Positions 35,029 through 42,799 of a DNA stretch of 64,000 bases are shown here, piece by piece (the stretch's first letter is position 1; every line of letters starts with the position of its first letter). Source of the DNA: CAWFFV01 sp963814985 (GTDB lineage: Bacteria; Chloroflexota; Ktedonobacteria; Ktedonobacterales; Ktedonobacteraceae); the NCBI GenBank assembly GCA_963814985.1, contig CAWFFV010000031.1, positions 94,992 through 158,991 of the forward strand. Direction: 5' to 3'. The position numbers were made by a program, and so were the translations under genes. The notes beneath the pieces are model-generated. The model was given only the letters and a program-made list of their open reading frames with translations, was not told where the DNA came from and made no database searches.

Positions 35029-35727
35029 TTAAATGGGAGCCGTGATGGTCACTGACTCGTTAAACTTCGAGAGTTTGAACGTGCGGACAGTTTTGTCGGT
35101 GTCACCCTGTACAGCGATACCATTGAGACGAATCAGGTAGGGCAGATTGTCGGATTTGCCAATACATATTGTGGTGGCAACGGTTGTACCGGCAGGGGTA
35201 CCTCCACCTGTAATGCCTGCCAGGATTTGGGTATCGAGCTTACCATCGATACTCCAGCAGGATTGCCCATCGACAGTGCTATCAGTAGGTGCGCTGGGGT
35301 TTTGGATCTGACCCAGGATAGCAGCAATCCCTGTTTGCTGGTTAGAGAGTGTGCGTGGATCGAGCAGGCCCGTGGTTTGTGTCCATTTGCCCGTTATAGG
35401 ATCTGTGACGTACTGTTTATCCTTGATCGCGACAATCTGTACTGCGGCGACACTGCCCAGTATCAGCGCGTTGGCATTGGCCTTGAGTTTATCAGGAACG
35501 ATGGTGTCGCCATCGGCGCTCTCGACTGTGATCAGACCAGCGGAACCGGGATTTTCAGCATTGAGGTTAAAGTGATAGGCTGTGACTTTCTGAATTGCGG
35601 CCTGTGCATTGCTGATAAGTTGTTGAGCAGTAGGGCCAGTGGGTGTGTTCTCGCCACATGCTGCCAGCATAAGGACAAGTATGAGTATTCCAAAGACCGT
35701 CATCGGGTACGTATATCGTTTTTGCAT
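35029..35727 (-). CDS. LppX/LprAFG-family lipoprotein
   Basis: This 232-aa protein has a signal peptide and lipobox (LVLMLAACGEN, Cys near residue 24). The LppX_LprAFG fold follows: AQQLISNAQAAIQKVTAYHFNLNAE, a long beta-rich body (ADGDTIVPDKLKANANALI, IAIKDKQYVTDPITGKW), and a C-terminal strand (LPYLIRLNGIAVQGDTDKTVRTFKLSKFNESVTI). Members bind acylated lipids in a hydrophobic cavity and shuttle them across the cell envelope. It is the first gene of an operon with a DHA2 exporter, the same pairing as LprG with P55. Confidence 0.85.
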   Translation of the reverse strand: MQKRYTYPMTVFGILILVLMLAACGENTPTGPTAQQLISNAQAAIQKVTAYHFNLNAENPGSAGLITVESADGDTIVPDKLKANANALILGSVAAVQIVAIKDKQYVTDPITGKWTQTTGLLDPRTLSNQQTGIAAILGQIQNPSAPTDSTVDGQSCWSIDGKLDTQILAGITGGGTPAGTTVATTICIGKSDNLPYLIRLNGIAVQGDTDKTVRTFKLSKFNESVTITAPI

Positions 35728-35976
35728 GCTACCTCCTCATTAGGATTTCTCGATGCCCTCTGGGTGTGCTTTGACTACTCATTGTATCATAATCAATCGA
35801 CTGAAAGGCAGAGGGGCTGGATGGGATAGATCACCCTCTCCAAGAACATAAAGTTTACGCATTTGCCTGTCCAAACGTTTTAGTACTGAAGAGCAACCTT
35901 TCCAACACTCTTATCTCACGTTATAATAGGAGAACTATGTATCGTTTAGCATAGGTTGCCGTAGGAGCAAAGAGAT

Positions 35977-36888
35977 ATGGCGCAACGTTTTCTCGTTCGC
36001 TTTTGGGGAGTGCGTGGAAGCTATCCCACCCCTGGGCCACACACAATACGCCACGGAGGAAATACTGCTTGCGTCGAAGTGCAAGCTGGTGCGCATACCC
36101 TCATTTTTGATGCGGGAAGCGGTATCATTCGTCTGGGAAATGAGCTTATGCAGCGTCCCAATAAAGAAGATCATCTCGCACTGTTTCTTACACATGGACA
36201 TGGTGATCATTTAGTTGGCTTCCCCTTCTTTGCTCCACTTTTCGATCCGTGTACCCGTATTCATCTCTTCGGCCCACAACTGGCTGGTCAAAATGTAGAG
36301 CAACTCGTAACCAGACTGATGTCTCCACCGTATTTCCCTGTAGATGTACGCAAATTACCTTCGCAGCGTACCTTTCATACGGTTGTAGATGGGCAGTGCG
36401 TCATCTGGCAGAATGAGAGCAGTGAGCCAGCGGTAAGTGAAAATGATCAAGAGAGGCAAGGGGATGAGGGCAAGATCTGTATCGTGGCAAAGTTCACACG
36501 CAGCCACCCCTTAGATGGTGCGATCATCTATCGTATCGAGTATGCGGGTCGGCGTGTCATCTATGCGACCGACGTAGAGTGGTGCAATGGCTATGAACCT
36601 GGTTTTTTGTCATTTGTCGAGGGAGCGGATCTCTTAATTCATGATGCGCAATATACAACCCATGATTATCAAGAGGGCAAACGTGGCTATGGGCATAGCA
36701 CAGTGGAGATGGCTACAGAAGTTGCACGCGCTGCCCATGTTCGTGAACTGATTCTCTTTCATCATGAACCATCCTATGATGATAACCAGTTAGATTCTAT
36801 GGAGTTGGAGGCGCAAGGGCATTTTGCGCGTACACGTTCTGCCCGTGAGGGTATGGAAATTGATCTTTTAGCATCAAGGATCGAGTGA
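35977..36888 (+). CDS. MBL-fold metallo-hydrolase
   Basis: This 303-aa protein starts FLVRFWGVRGSYPTPG and TIRHGGNTACVEV, has the metal motif FLTHGHGDHLVGFPFF near residue 70, and the later ligands in YATDVEWCNG (Asp), HDAQYT and FHHEPSYDD (His). This is the cyclic-phosphodiesterase/RNase Z-like branch of the metallo-beta-lactamase fold, with two zinc ions expected. The substrate is unknown. A TATAAT at 35922-35927 marks the likely -10, and the gene leads a run of same-strand genes continuing through the site-2 protease, HD protein and scpA. Confidence 0.9.
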   Translation: MAQRFLVRFWGVRGSYPTPGPHTIRHGGNTACVEVQAGAHTLIFDAGSGIIRLGNELMQRPNKEDHLALFLTHGHGDHLVGFPFFAPLFDPCTRIHLFGPQLAGQNVEQLVTRLMSPPYFPVDVRKLPSQRTFHTVVDGQCVIWQNESSEPAVSENDQERQGDEGKICIVAKFTRSHPLDGAIIYRIEYAGRRVIYATDVEWCNGYEPGFLSFVEGADLLIHDAQYTTHDYQEGKRGYGHSTVEMATEVARAAHVRELILFHHEPSYDDNQLDSMELEAQGHFARTRSAREGMEIDLLASRIE

Positions 36889-36897
36889 GTTACAACA

Positions 36898-37638
36898 ATG
36901 AGTTTGGGAATAAATGTTCTGCTGGCGCTGATGATTATTGGCTCATTTCTACTGGCGATGATACTGCATGAGTTTAGCCATGCGCTGATGGCTTCCTGGT
37001 TAGGTGATCGTACACCGCGTGCCGAAGGGCGGCAGACACTCGGGCTACGCTCACATATTGATTCTATTGGGACATTACTCTGTGTGATCCTGGCATTTAT
37101 GCCAATTACTGCAGGCCCCGTTGGATTGGGCTGGGGCAAACCTGTCAAAGCTGATCCCTGGAAGATGCGTGCTGGAGCGAATACGGGTGTGTTGCTGGTT
37201 GCCTGTGCGGGACCGGTCTTTAGCCTGTTAATTGGCCTGGTAACTGCGCTGATCATTCGTTTCGTTGCCCCATTTTTGAATGGTGATAATATATTCCTGC
37301 TCCGGGTTCTCCAGTTGCTTATCGTCTTTGCCAGCGTGAATATTTGTATGGCCTTCTTCAATCTGCTTCCTATTTATCCCCTGGACGGCTATCAAATTCT
37401 TTATACCCTGCTTCCCAGCCGACAGGCAGCCCAGTTTGCTAGATCGGCTCCCTATGGTCCCTTTATCATCCTGGGACTCTTTTTCTTCTTGCCCTTCCTG
37501 GCAAAGCTCTCCGGTGTTGGAGATTTTCCGTTGTTCCAATTGCCATACTACATCCTGATAGGGTCCCACAACCTTATCGCCCTTGTGCTCGGTCAGTACC
37601 CGGCTAGCCTTGAAATTGTGAAATTTTACTTTCTCTAG
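36898..37638 (+). CDS. site-2 protease family membrane metalloprotease (M50)
   Basis: This 246-aa protein has about six membrane helices. The zinc motif HEFSH lies in helix 2 (ILHEFSHALMASWLGDRTP) and the third ligand is in the conserved NLLPIYPLDGYQIL of a later helix. GPVGLGWGKPVKADPWKMR and VACAGPVFSLLIGLV are usual family features. S2P enzymes cleave substrates within the membrane. It is a short form without PDZ domains. It starts 9 nt after the MBL gene and is followed closely by the HD gene; the substrate is unknown. Confidence 0.92.
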   Translation: MSLGINVLLALMIIGSFLLAMILHEFSHALMASWLGDRTPRAEGRQTLGLRSHIDSIGTLLCVILAFMPITAGPVGLGWGKPVKADPWKMRAGANTGVLLVACAGPVFSLLIGLVTALIIRFVAPFLNGDNIFLLRVLQLLIVFASVNICMAFFNLLPIYPLDGYQILYTLLPSRQAAQFARSAPYGPFIILGLFFFLPFLAKLSGVGDFPLFQLPYYILIGSHNLIALVLGQYPASLEIVKFYFL

Positions 37639-37662
37639 GCGGACGAAAGATGGTCAGGATAT

Positions 37663-38241
37663 ATGGATGGCATGGAGCGCATAAGCTCTAGAAAGACGAG
37701 TGTGGGTATGAGGACGTGGTTAGAGACGGTGCTCTATCGTCTTGGGCAGGTACGTCAGCAACTTGGCTTTGTGGATGTGCTTTCGGCTGAGGAATGTGCC
37801 GAGGTGGAGCGCTGGTTACCATCTTCTGCCCTTCCGCTCTTTGAAACCATGTCAAAGGCTGATCAGCGCCATAGTTTGCGTGTGTGTCAAGGATTGCTGG
37901 CCTGTGGTTGTACCGAAAAGGATCTGCTGGCAGCGGCTCTGTTACATGATGTTGGGAAAGCCGAAGGACGTGTCCCATTTTGGGTACGTCCGGTTCTGGT
38001 GATAGGTAAGATCTTTGTGCCCAATCTCCTTGCCCATCTGCTGATCTTGCCCTCTGCGTTCCATGGGCGCAAGGTATCCAGATGGCGACGTTCGCTAAGC
38101 TATGGCAGGTGGCATGCCGATGTAGGTGCAGAGCTTGCTGCCACTGCGGGCCTTTCTGAGCGTGCTGTTCTCTATATTCGCACTCATGAACAGCATAATG
38201 GTCCAGCTGCGGCATTATATGCGGTGGATGAGGTATCGTGA
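37663..38241 (+). CDS. HD-domain phosphohydrolase-like protein
   Basis: This 192-aa protein has an HD domain with His in DQRHSLRVCQG, the HD doublet in AAALLHDVGKAEGR (about residue 105) and a later His in YIRTHEQHNG. HD proteins hydrolyse phosphoester bonds in nucleotides or second messengers; the short length and HDVGK motif resemble the HDIG-like groups. A basic RGRKVSRWRRSLSYGRWHADVGAEL segment is in the middle. Its TGA is directly followed by the GTG of scpA. Starts at 37663 and 37672 are both possible. Confidence 0.85.
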   Translation: MDGMERISSRKTSVGMRTWLETVLYRLGQVRQQLGFVDVLSAEECAEVERWLPSSALPLFETMSKADQRHSLRVCQGLLACGCTEKDLLAAALLHDVGKAEGRVPFWVRPVLVIGKIFVPNLLAHLLILPSAFHGRKVSRWRRSLSYGRWHADVGAELAATAGLSERAVLYIRTHEQHNGPAAALYAVDEVS

Positions 38242-38826
38242 GTGATGCTAGAGCGAACCAGTGTCGAAGAGCTACCTCTTACGTCGAATGAACAAGTACG
38301 CTATGTGGTGCATCTTCCCCTCTTCGAGGGGCCACTGGATTTACTCTTGCATCTGATCGAGAAACGGCAAATGGAGATTACCACAATCTCGCTGATGGCC
38401 GTGACTGACCAGTATCTGGCTTATCTCCAACAATGGGAAACCGAATCCTTGCCCCTGGCAAACATGGCTGCCTTTGTCTCTATCGCCGCCCGTCTGCTTT
38501 TTATTAAGTCACAGAGCCTCTTGCCACAAAATCCTAAAGAGGAGGCACAGGGGGCAATGGAGAGTGCGGCGGTGATGGCGGAGGAGTTGCAACGCCATCT
38601 GGTAGAGTATAAACAGGCGAAGGAAATCGCTTCGCTTCTGCGTCAAAGGGAAGAAGCGGGTCTACAGACATATGGTCGTTCGGGTCTCCTTGCTGGCATT
38701 GAGGCTCAACTGGGCTGGACGCCTCCTACACTTTCAGGCCTGGAAGTACAATCGCTCGCCCATGCTTTCCAACGTTTGCTTGAGCTACAAGCCAGGGATG
38801 GGATGCGGAAAACGGTGCGGATTTGA
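38242..38826 (+). CDS. scpA: segregation and condensation protein A, N-terminal and middle part
   Basis: This 194-aa ORF has the ScpA N-terminal signature YVVHLPLFEGPLDLLLHLIEKRQMEITTISLMAVTDQYLAYL and NMAAFVSIAARLLFIKSQSLLP, followed by the helical middle. ScpA is the kleisin that bridges Smc heads with ScpB in the bacterial condensin. The ORF ends before the C-terminal winged helix, which is encoded by the next ORF in another frame; TGA of this ORF overlaps ATG of the next (TGATG). The GTG start at 38242 follows the HD stop directly, with an ATG at 38245 as alternative. A one-base loss in TTT would explain the split. Confidence 0.9.
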   Translation: MMLERTSVEELPLTSNEQVRYVVHLPLFEGPLDLLLHLIEKRQMEITTISLMAVTDQYLAYLQQWETESLPLANMAAFVSIAARLLFIKSQSLLPQNPKEEAQGAMESAAVMAEELQRHLVEYKQAKEIASLLRQREEAGLQTYGRSGLLAGIEAQLGWTPPTLSGLEVQSLAHAFQRLLELQARDGMRKTVRI

Positions 38827-39092
38827 TGCCCGTCGCACGAGTTCGTGTGAGTGAGCGCATCGCCGAGATTATAAGCTGCCTGCAAGAACGAACATCTCTT
38901 TTACTTACCGAAGTGATCCAAAACGAACACTCTCGCTTAGTGATTGTTGTGACATTCCTGGCGATATTAGAATTGTGGAAATGGCAACGTATTAATGTAA
39001 AACAGGAGGACGTCCTGGGGCCGATTCGCCTGGAGCGCGGTGAGCGATGGGCTGAAGAAGGCCAGGAAGAGATAGGGGATCTTGAAACTTGA
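38826..39092 (+). CDS. scpA: ScpA C-terminal winged-helix part in a separate frame
   Basis: The product MPVARVRVSERIAEIISCLQERTSLLLTEVI, then RLVIVVTFLAILELWKWQRINVKQEDVLGPIRL, is the winged-helix domain by which ScpA binds the Smc ATPase head. It is normally fused to the preceding ORF in a 240-280-aa protein. The total length 38242-39092 is 3n+2. Either a sequencing error or mutation split the gene, or the two halves are made by coupled translation across the TGATG overlap. The last codons overlap the HAIR-like operator and -35 of the grpE promoter. Confidence 0.8.
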   Translation: MPVARVRVSERIAEIISCLQERTSLLLTEVIQNEHSRLVIVVTFLAILELWKWQRINVKQEDVLGPIRLERGERWAEEGQEEIGDLET

Positions 39093-39117
39093 CAGAAAGT
39101 GACTCAATGTTTATACT
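39088..39117 (+). promoter_or_regulatory. grpE-dnaJ-hspR promoter with overlapping HAIR-like operator
   Basis: A strong promoter is present: TTGACA (39089-39094), a 17-nt spacer and TATACT (39112-39117). Over its -35 and spacer lies CTTGACA-N7-ACTCAAT (39088-39108), close to the HspR-binding HAIR consensus CTTGAGT-N7-ACTCAAG. HspR is encoded at the end of this operon, so feedback repression is expected. Confidence 0.78.
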
Positions 39118-39187
39118 GTAGTAGCAATAAATCCTGCAAACGTGTCTCTTCTTTGAGAGAGAATAGGTATCAAGGAGAATTAGTGTC

Positions 39188-39736
39188 GTGATGGAAGAAA
39201 CGAATGAAATGTCAGCAGAACAGCCAGATACGAACAAGCAAACATCGACAGCTACAGAGGCAACACGTATTGCTGAGTTAGAGGCACAACTTGCTCAGGC
39301 ACGTCAGGAAGCTTCGGACAACTGGAGCCGATATCTACGGGAACGCGCCGATGTGGACAACATCCGCAAGCGCCAGGAGCGTTTGATTGTGGACCGCGTG
39401 CAACAGCAGAAGAAGGCACTCTTCCATAAATTACTGGATGTGATGGATAATGTTGAGCGCGCACTCATCTATCAGGAGACGTTGGACCGCCAGGGTTTAC
39501 AGCAAGCATTGCGGATGTTCCAATGGCAAATGAGCGAAGTGTTGCGCGGAGAGGGACTTACGCCGGTTGCGACGATAGGTGAACCCTTTAATCCTTATTT
39601 GCATGAGGCGATTGAGGCCGTTGAGAGTAGCGATCAACCGGAAGGGACCATCGTAGAAGAAGCACGCAAAGGGTATACCCTTGGTGATGAGACATTGCGT
39701 CCCGCCCGTGTGAAGGTCAGTATGGGAACCAAATAA
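39188..39736 (+). CDS. grpE: nucleotide exchange factor GrpE
   Basis: This 182-aa GrpE has an acidic/Gln-rich N-terminus, a long coiled coil (IAELEAQLAQARQEASDNWSRYLRERADVDNIRKRQERLI), the KALFHKLLDVMDNVERAL helix and the C-terminal beta wing (EGLTPVATIGEPFNPYLHEAIE, GTIVEEARKGYTLGDETLRPARVKVS). It releases ADP from DnaK. The GTG at 39188 lies 9 nt after AAGGAG; the ATG at 39191 is the alternative. It leads the grpE-dnaJ-hspR operon. No dnaK is in the window. Confidence 0.95.
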   Translation: MMEETNEMSAEQPDTNKQTSTATEATRIAELEAQLAQARQEASDNWSRYLRERADVDNIRKRQERLIVDRVQQQKKALFHKLLDVMDNVERALIYQETLDRQGLQQALRMFQWQMSEVLRGEGLTPVATIGEPFNPYLHEAIEAVESSDQPEGTIVEEARKGYTLGDETLRPARVKVSMGTK

Positions 39737-39840
39737 CCCTTTGGTGAGAGGCACGCACCTGGCATCGGCGCTCTACTCGTCGTAGGCGCTGTCCATACCA
39801 TCTAAAGTTGCCTCGCTAGCAAGAACAAGAGGGCTGGGAG

Positions 39841-40866
39841 ATGGACTATAAAGATTACTATAAAATACTTGGAGTGGCTCGTGGGGCGAATACTGATGAG
39901 ATTAAGAAAGCCTTTCGGAAGCTGGCTCGCAAATATCACCCTGATGTTAACCCCGGAGATAAGAAAGCAGAGGAGAAGTTTAAGGAAATCAATGAGGCTT
40001 ATGAGGTGCTCTCTGATTCCGAGAAACGGCGTAAATACGATACGCTAGGTCCTAACTGGCAGGAACAGTTTGGGCCGAACTTCTCTGGCTCTGGGGGGAG
40101 GCGTTCTTCTCAGTATGGTGGCCGTGGTTCGCAGTTCGATTTTGACCCCAATAGTCCAGGCTTCTCCGATTTCTTTGAAGCGCTCTTCGGGCGTAGTGCC
40201 CAGTCGGGTGGGGGAGCAGCGCGTGGGACGCGTAATGATCTGCGCAGGCGTGCTGGCGAGAATATTGAGCAGCCAGTGGAGGTGAGTTTGCAGGAGGCCT
40301 ACCTGGGCGGAGTGCGTACCTTCAATATTCAGTCTACGGAGGTCTGTCCAACCTGTCAGGGAACTGGTGAGGCTAGCAATAAGCTGTGCTCAAGTTGTGG
40401 TGGGCAAGGGATGCTTCCACGTAATAAACGTATTCAGGTCAAGATTCCCCCTGGTGTTGACACAGGCTCGAAAATTCGTGTGGCGGGCGAAGGACAACCC
40501 GGCATTGGCGGGGGGCCGCGTGGAGATCTCTACCTGGTGATCGGCGTCAAAACTGATCCGTCGTTTGAGCGCAAGAGCGATGACCTGTACACCGATGTAG
40601 AAGTAGAACTGGTGAAGGCAATGCTCGGAGGGCAAGTCCCAGTGCCTGTTCCCGATGGACGGAAGCTGATTCTGACAATTCCGCCGGAGACACAGAATAA
40701 TCGGTCGTTCCGTCTGGCCGGGAAGGGTATGCCCCGTCTACGTGATGAGGGCAATGGGAATCTCTATGCGCGAGTCAGGGTGGTCTTACCGATGCAGCTC
40801 TCCTCAGAGGAACGCGATTTGTTTGAGCGATTGGCGCGGAGTCGAGGCGTTGAGATGCACTCGTAA
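39841..40866 (+). CDS. dnaJ: DnaJ-family chaperone with a reduced zinc finger
   Basis: This 341-aa protein has a J domain (DYYKILGVARGANTDEIKKAFRKLARKYHPDVNPGDKKAEEKFKEINEAYEVLSD, HPD near residue 33), a Gly/Ser-rich linker and C-terminal substrate-binding domains. Between them only two of the usual four CxxCxGxG repeats occur (CPTCQGTG and CSSCGGQG), so one zinc site at most. The C-terminal domain is typical (IPPGVDTGSKIRVAGEGQPG, DLYTDVEVELVKAMLGGQVPVPVPDG). It stimulates DnaK ATPase. hspR overlaps or follows its stop immediately. Confidence 0.93.
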   Translation: MDYKDYYKILGVARGANTDEIKKAFRKLARKYHPDVNPGDKKAEEKFKEINEAYEVLSDSEKRRKYDTLGPNWQEQFGPNFSGSGGRRSSQYGGRGSQFDFDPNSPGFSDFFEALFGRSAQSGGGAARGTRNDLRRRAGENIEQPVEVSLQEAYLGGVRTFNIQSTEVCPTCQGTGEASNKLCSSCGGQGMLPRNKRIQVKIPPGVDTGSKIRVAGEGQPGIGGGPRGDLYLVIGVKTDPSFERKSDDLYTDVEVELVKAMLGGQVPVPVPDGRKLILTIPPETQNNRSFRLAGKGMPRLRDEGNGNLYARVRVVLPMQLSSEERDLFERLARSRGVEMHS

Positions 40867-40889
40867 TGGGGGTAAAAGGAGAGCTTGTC

Positions 40890-41264
40890 GTGCCTGAGAA
40901 GAGTGATGGCGCGTGGTATATTATCAGTGTGGCGGCTCAAAAGGCAGAGGTACATGAGCAAACGCTGCGTCATTACGAACGCTTAGGACTGATCTCACCT
41001 GCGCGTAAGGGAAATAGCCCGCACAGTCCACGGCTGTACTCGGACCGCGATATTGAGCGAGTAGTGCACATCCGACGCCTGATGCGTGATCTGGGAGTTA
41101 ATCTGGCAGGAGTGGAAGCGATTCTGCATATGAAAGATCGTATGGAGCAGATGCAAGGGGAGTTGGAGAAGGAGATGCTTCAGTTGCGCGATCAACATGC
41201 CGCTGAGACGCGCAGGTTAAAAGAGATTATAGAGCGTTTGCAACGTGGGTCCTCCTCTGTATAA
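40890..41264 (+). CDS. hspR: HspR-type MerR-family heat-shock repressor
   Basis: This 124-aa protein has a MerR-type winged helix with the HspR wording YIISVAAQKAEVHEQTLRHYERLGLISPARKG and RLYSDRDIERVVHIRRLMRDLGVNLAGVEAIL, then a short coiled coil (MEQMQGELEKEMLQLRDQHAAE). HspR represses dnaK/clpB-type operons through HAIR sites, with DnaK as co-repressor in actinobacteria. A HAIR-like site is at the operon's promoter. I prefer the GTG at 40890 (AAAGGAG 7 nt upstream); an in-frame ATG at 40866 overlaps the dnaJ stop but has no ribosome site. Confidence 0.9.
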   Translation: MPEKSDGAWYIISVAAQKAEVHEQTLRHYERLGLISPARKGNSPHSPRLYSDRDIERVVHIRRLMRDLGVNLAGVEAILHMKDRMEQMQGELEKEMLQLRDQHAAETRRLKEIIERLQRGSSSV

Positions 41265-41291
41265 ACAGAGAGTGACTCCTCTTGCCTCTTT

Positions 41292-41448
41292 TTTCGGATT
41301 CCTCAGCGCCCAGGGCGCTTCGCAGACTGTTGTGAGTGGGTTTTGCGGCCTGTGGCAGTAATTGCGCCGCAATTTCTGCCACAGGCCACAAAACCCACTC
41401 ACAACGAGAGCGAGCCACCGCAGGTGGTGAGCAGACCTGAGCAATTAC
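41292..41448. repeat. palindromic element copy D
   Basis: The left flank TTCGGATTCCTCAGCGCC is followed by the central hairpin 41329-41405 (two 37-nt arms, two mismatches, GCC loop), then the right flank CGAGAGCGAGCCACCGCAGG and a terminal ACCTGAGCAATTAC. The stop codon of the minus-strand GH3 gene (TAA at 41445-41447) lies within the terminal repeat. Confidence 0.78.
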
Positions 41449-42737
41449 TGAGGCGGTATTGCTGGAATCAGATGATATTCCATTTTGAGAGCCAGAATGC
41501 GACTGACCGCCTCGTCAACACGCGCTTTAGAGAGTGTGCCATTTTTGAGAGCCTCTTTGAGCGCGTTGATAACGGCGATCATCTGGTTAGAACCATTGAT
41601 ACCGAGAAGCATATCGTTGCCCGCATTGAGGGCGAGAACGGCGGCCTGTGGCATACTCCACCTTTGAGCAATACCTTGCATGTAAAGCGCGTCTGTGGTG
41701 ATAACACCATCATAGCCCAGCTCCTTGCGCAAGATATCAGTAATGAAAATATGTGAGAGTTCGGCTGGCATAACAGGATCAATGGCGGGCATGAGCAGGT
41801 CGGTCGCCATAATCATGCCCGGGTGTAAGTACTTGTTCTGTGATTGGATAAAGGCTTTATAGGGAGCCAGTTCGACAGCGTAGATTTGCTCACGAGTACG
41901 ATTGATGATAGGAAGTCCCAGGTGTGGATCGATAGCGGTATCACCTAAACCTGGATAGTGCTTGAGACAGCCTGGCACTCCAGCACTTTGCATGGCTTGT
42001 AAGTAGGCTCCCGCAAAGGCCATCACATCGTTGGCGGTGTTGCCAAAAGTACGCGATATCAGGTCTGATCCCTTGATGAGAGGTATATCTATGTCAGGGG
42101 CCAGATTTGTATTGATGCCCAGAGCTAGCAGATCATGGGCTGTTTGTGCGCCCTCACGGCTGGCAACATTGACATCCCCTGTATCGAAGATTTCGGTGGC
42201 TCCGGGACGACGAGGGTAAATATTGCCAATACGATCTACATACCCCCCCTCTTCATCAGTGGAGATGAGCAAGGGGGTGGTGGCATGTTGTTGCATCTGG
42301 CTGATATCATTTTTGGTCTGCTCAGAAGTGCGCATTTGCCATTGGTAGAGAAGGACACCCCCGGCATGTAACTGGTTGATAGTCTTTTCCAAATCCGCTG
42401 AATAGGTACTGGTATAGTACTGCACCATAATAAGCTGGCCCAGTTCTTCGTCGAGAGTCATATGTGAGACATACAGGCTGGCAAGCTGCTTATAGGGCAT
42501 ATACTCGGCAAGATGTCTGAGGCTATCGACCTGCATGGCATTGAGTGGTGGCTGTACAAAAGGACCTGTTATCGGAATGGGAGTGACCTTTGTTACATGT
42601 GGCCGTACATTGTGCCCTGAATACTCAAAGATACCCCTGACCAGAATAAGGGCTGTCAGGAGTGTTAAGATAAGCAGGAATGGGCGAGTCAAACGACGCT
42701 GTGGGGGTCGTTGAACTTTCTGTTCGGTCGTTGTCAT
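41445..42737 (-). CDS. membrane-anchored GH3 family glycosidase (beta-N-acetylhexosaminidase-like)
   Basis: This 430-aa protein has one N-terminal membrane helix (RPFLLILTLLTALILVRGIF) and an extracytoplasmic GH3 barrel. Motifs are MTLDEELGQLIMVQY, INQLHAGGVLLY, STDEEGGYVDRIG, LKHYPGLGDTAIDPHLGLP (the NagZ-type KH..PG..D-H loop with the general-acid His) and GVITTDALYMQGI, in which the Asp is the nucleophile. NagZ-like enzymes remove GlcNAc from muropeptides or chitooligosaccharides. The next gene upstream is a paralogue, so this is a tandem duplication. The stop codon is within a palindromic element. Confidence 0.9.
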   Translation of the reverse strand: MTTTEQKVQRPPQRRLTRPFLLILTLLTALILVRGIFEYSGHNVRPHVTKVTPIPITGPFVQPPLNAMQVDSLRHLAEYMPYKQLASLYVSHMTLDEELGQLIMVQYYTSTYSADLEKTINQLHAGGVLLYQWQMRTSEQTKNDISQMQQHATTPLLISTDEEGGYVDRIGNIYPRRPGATEIFDTGDVNVASREGAQTAHDLLALGINTNLAPDIDIPLIKGSDLISRTFGNTANDVMAFAGAYLQAMQSAGVPGCLKHYPGLGDTAIDPHLGLPIINRTREQIYAVELAPYKAFIQSQNKYLHPGMIMATDLLMPAIDPVMPAELSHIFITDILRKELGYDGVITTDALYMQGIAQRWSMPQAAVLALNAGNDMLLGINGSNQMIAVINALKEALKNGTLSKARVDEAVSRILALKMEYHLIPAIPPQ

Positions 42738-42799
42738 AGGTACCCCGAATACTTGTTTGTTTTATTGTACAGAACAGTAAAAATGAAGAGCCGCTATTC

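Noticed and set aside
39111..39187. CIRCE operator (HrcA) upstream of grpE
   Set aside because: No TTAGCACTC-N9-GAGTGCTAA-like sequence is present; the HAIR-like repeat and encoded HspR explain control.
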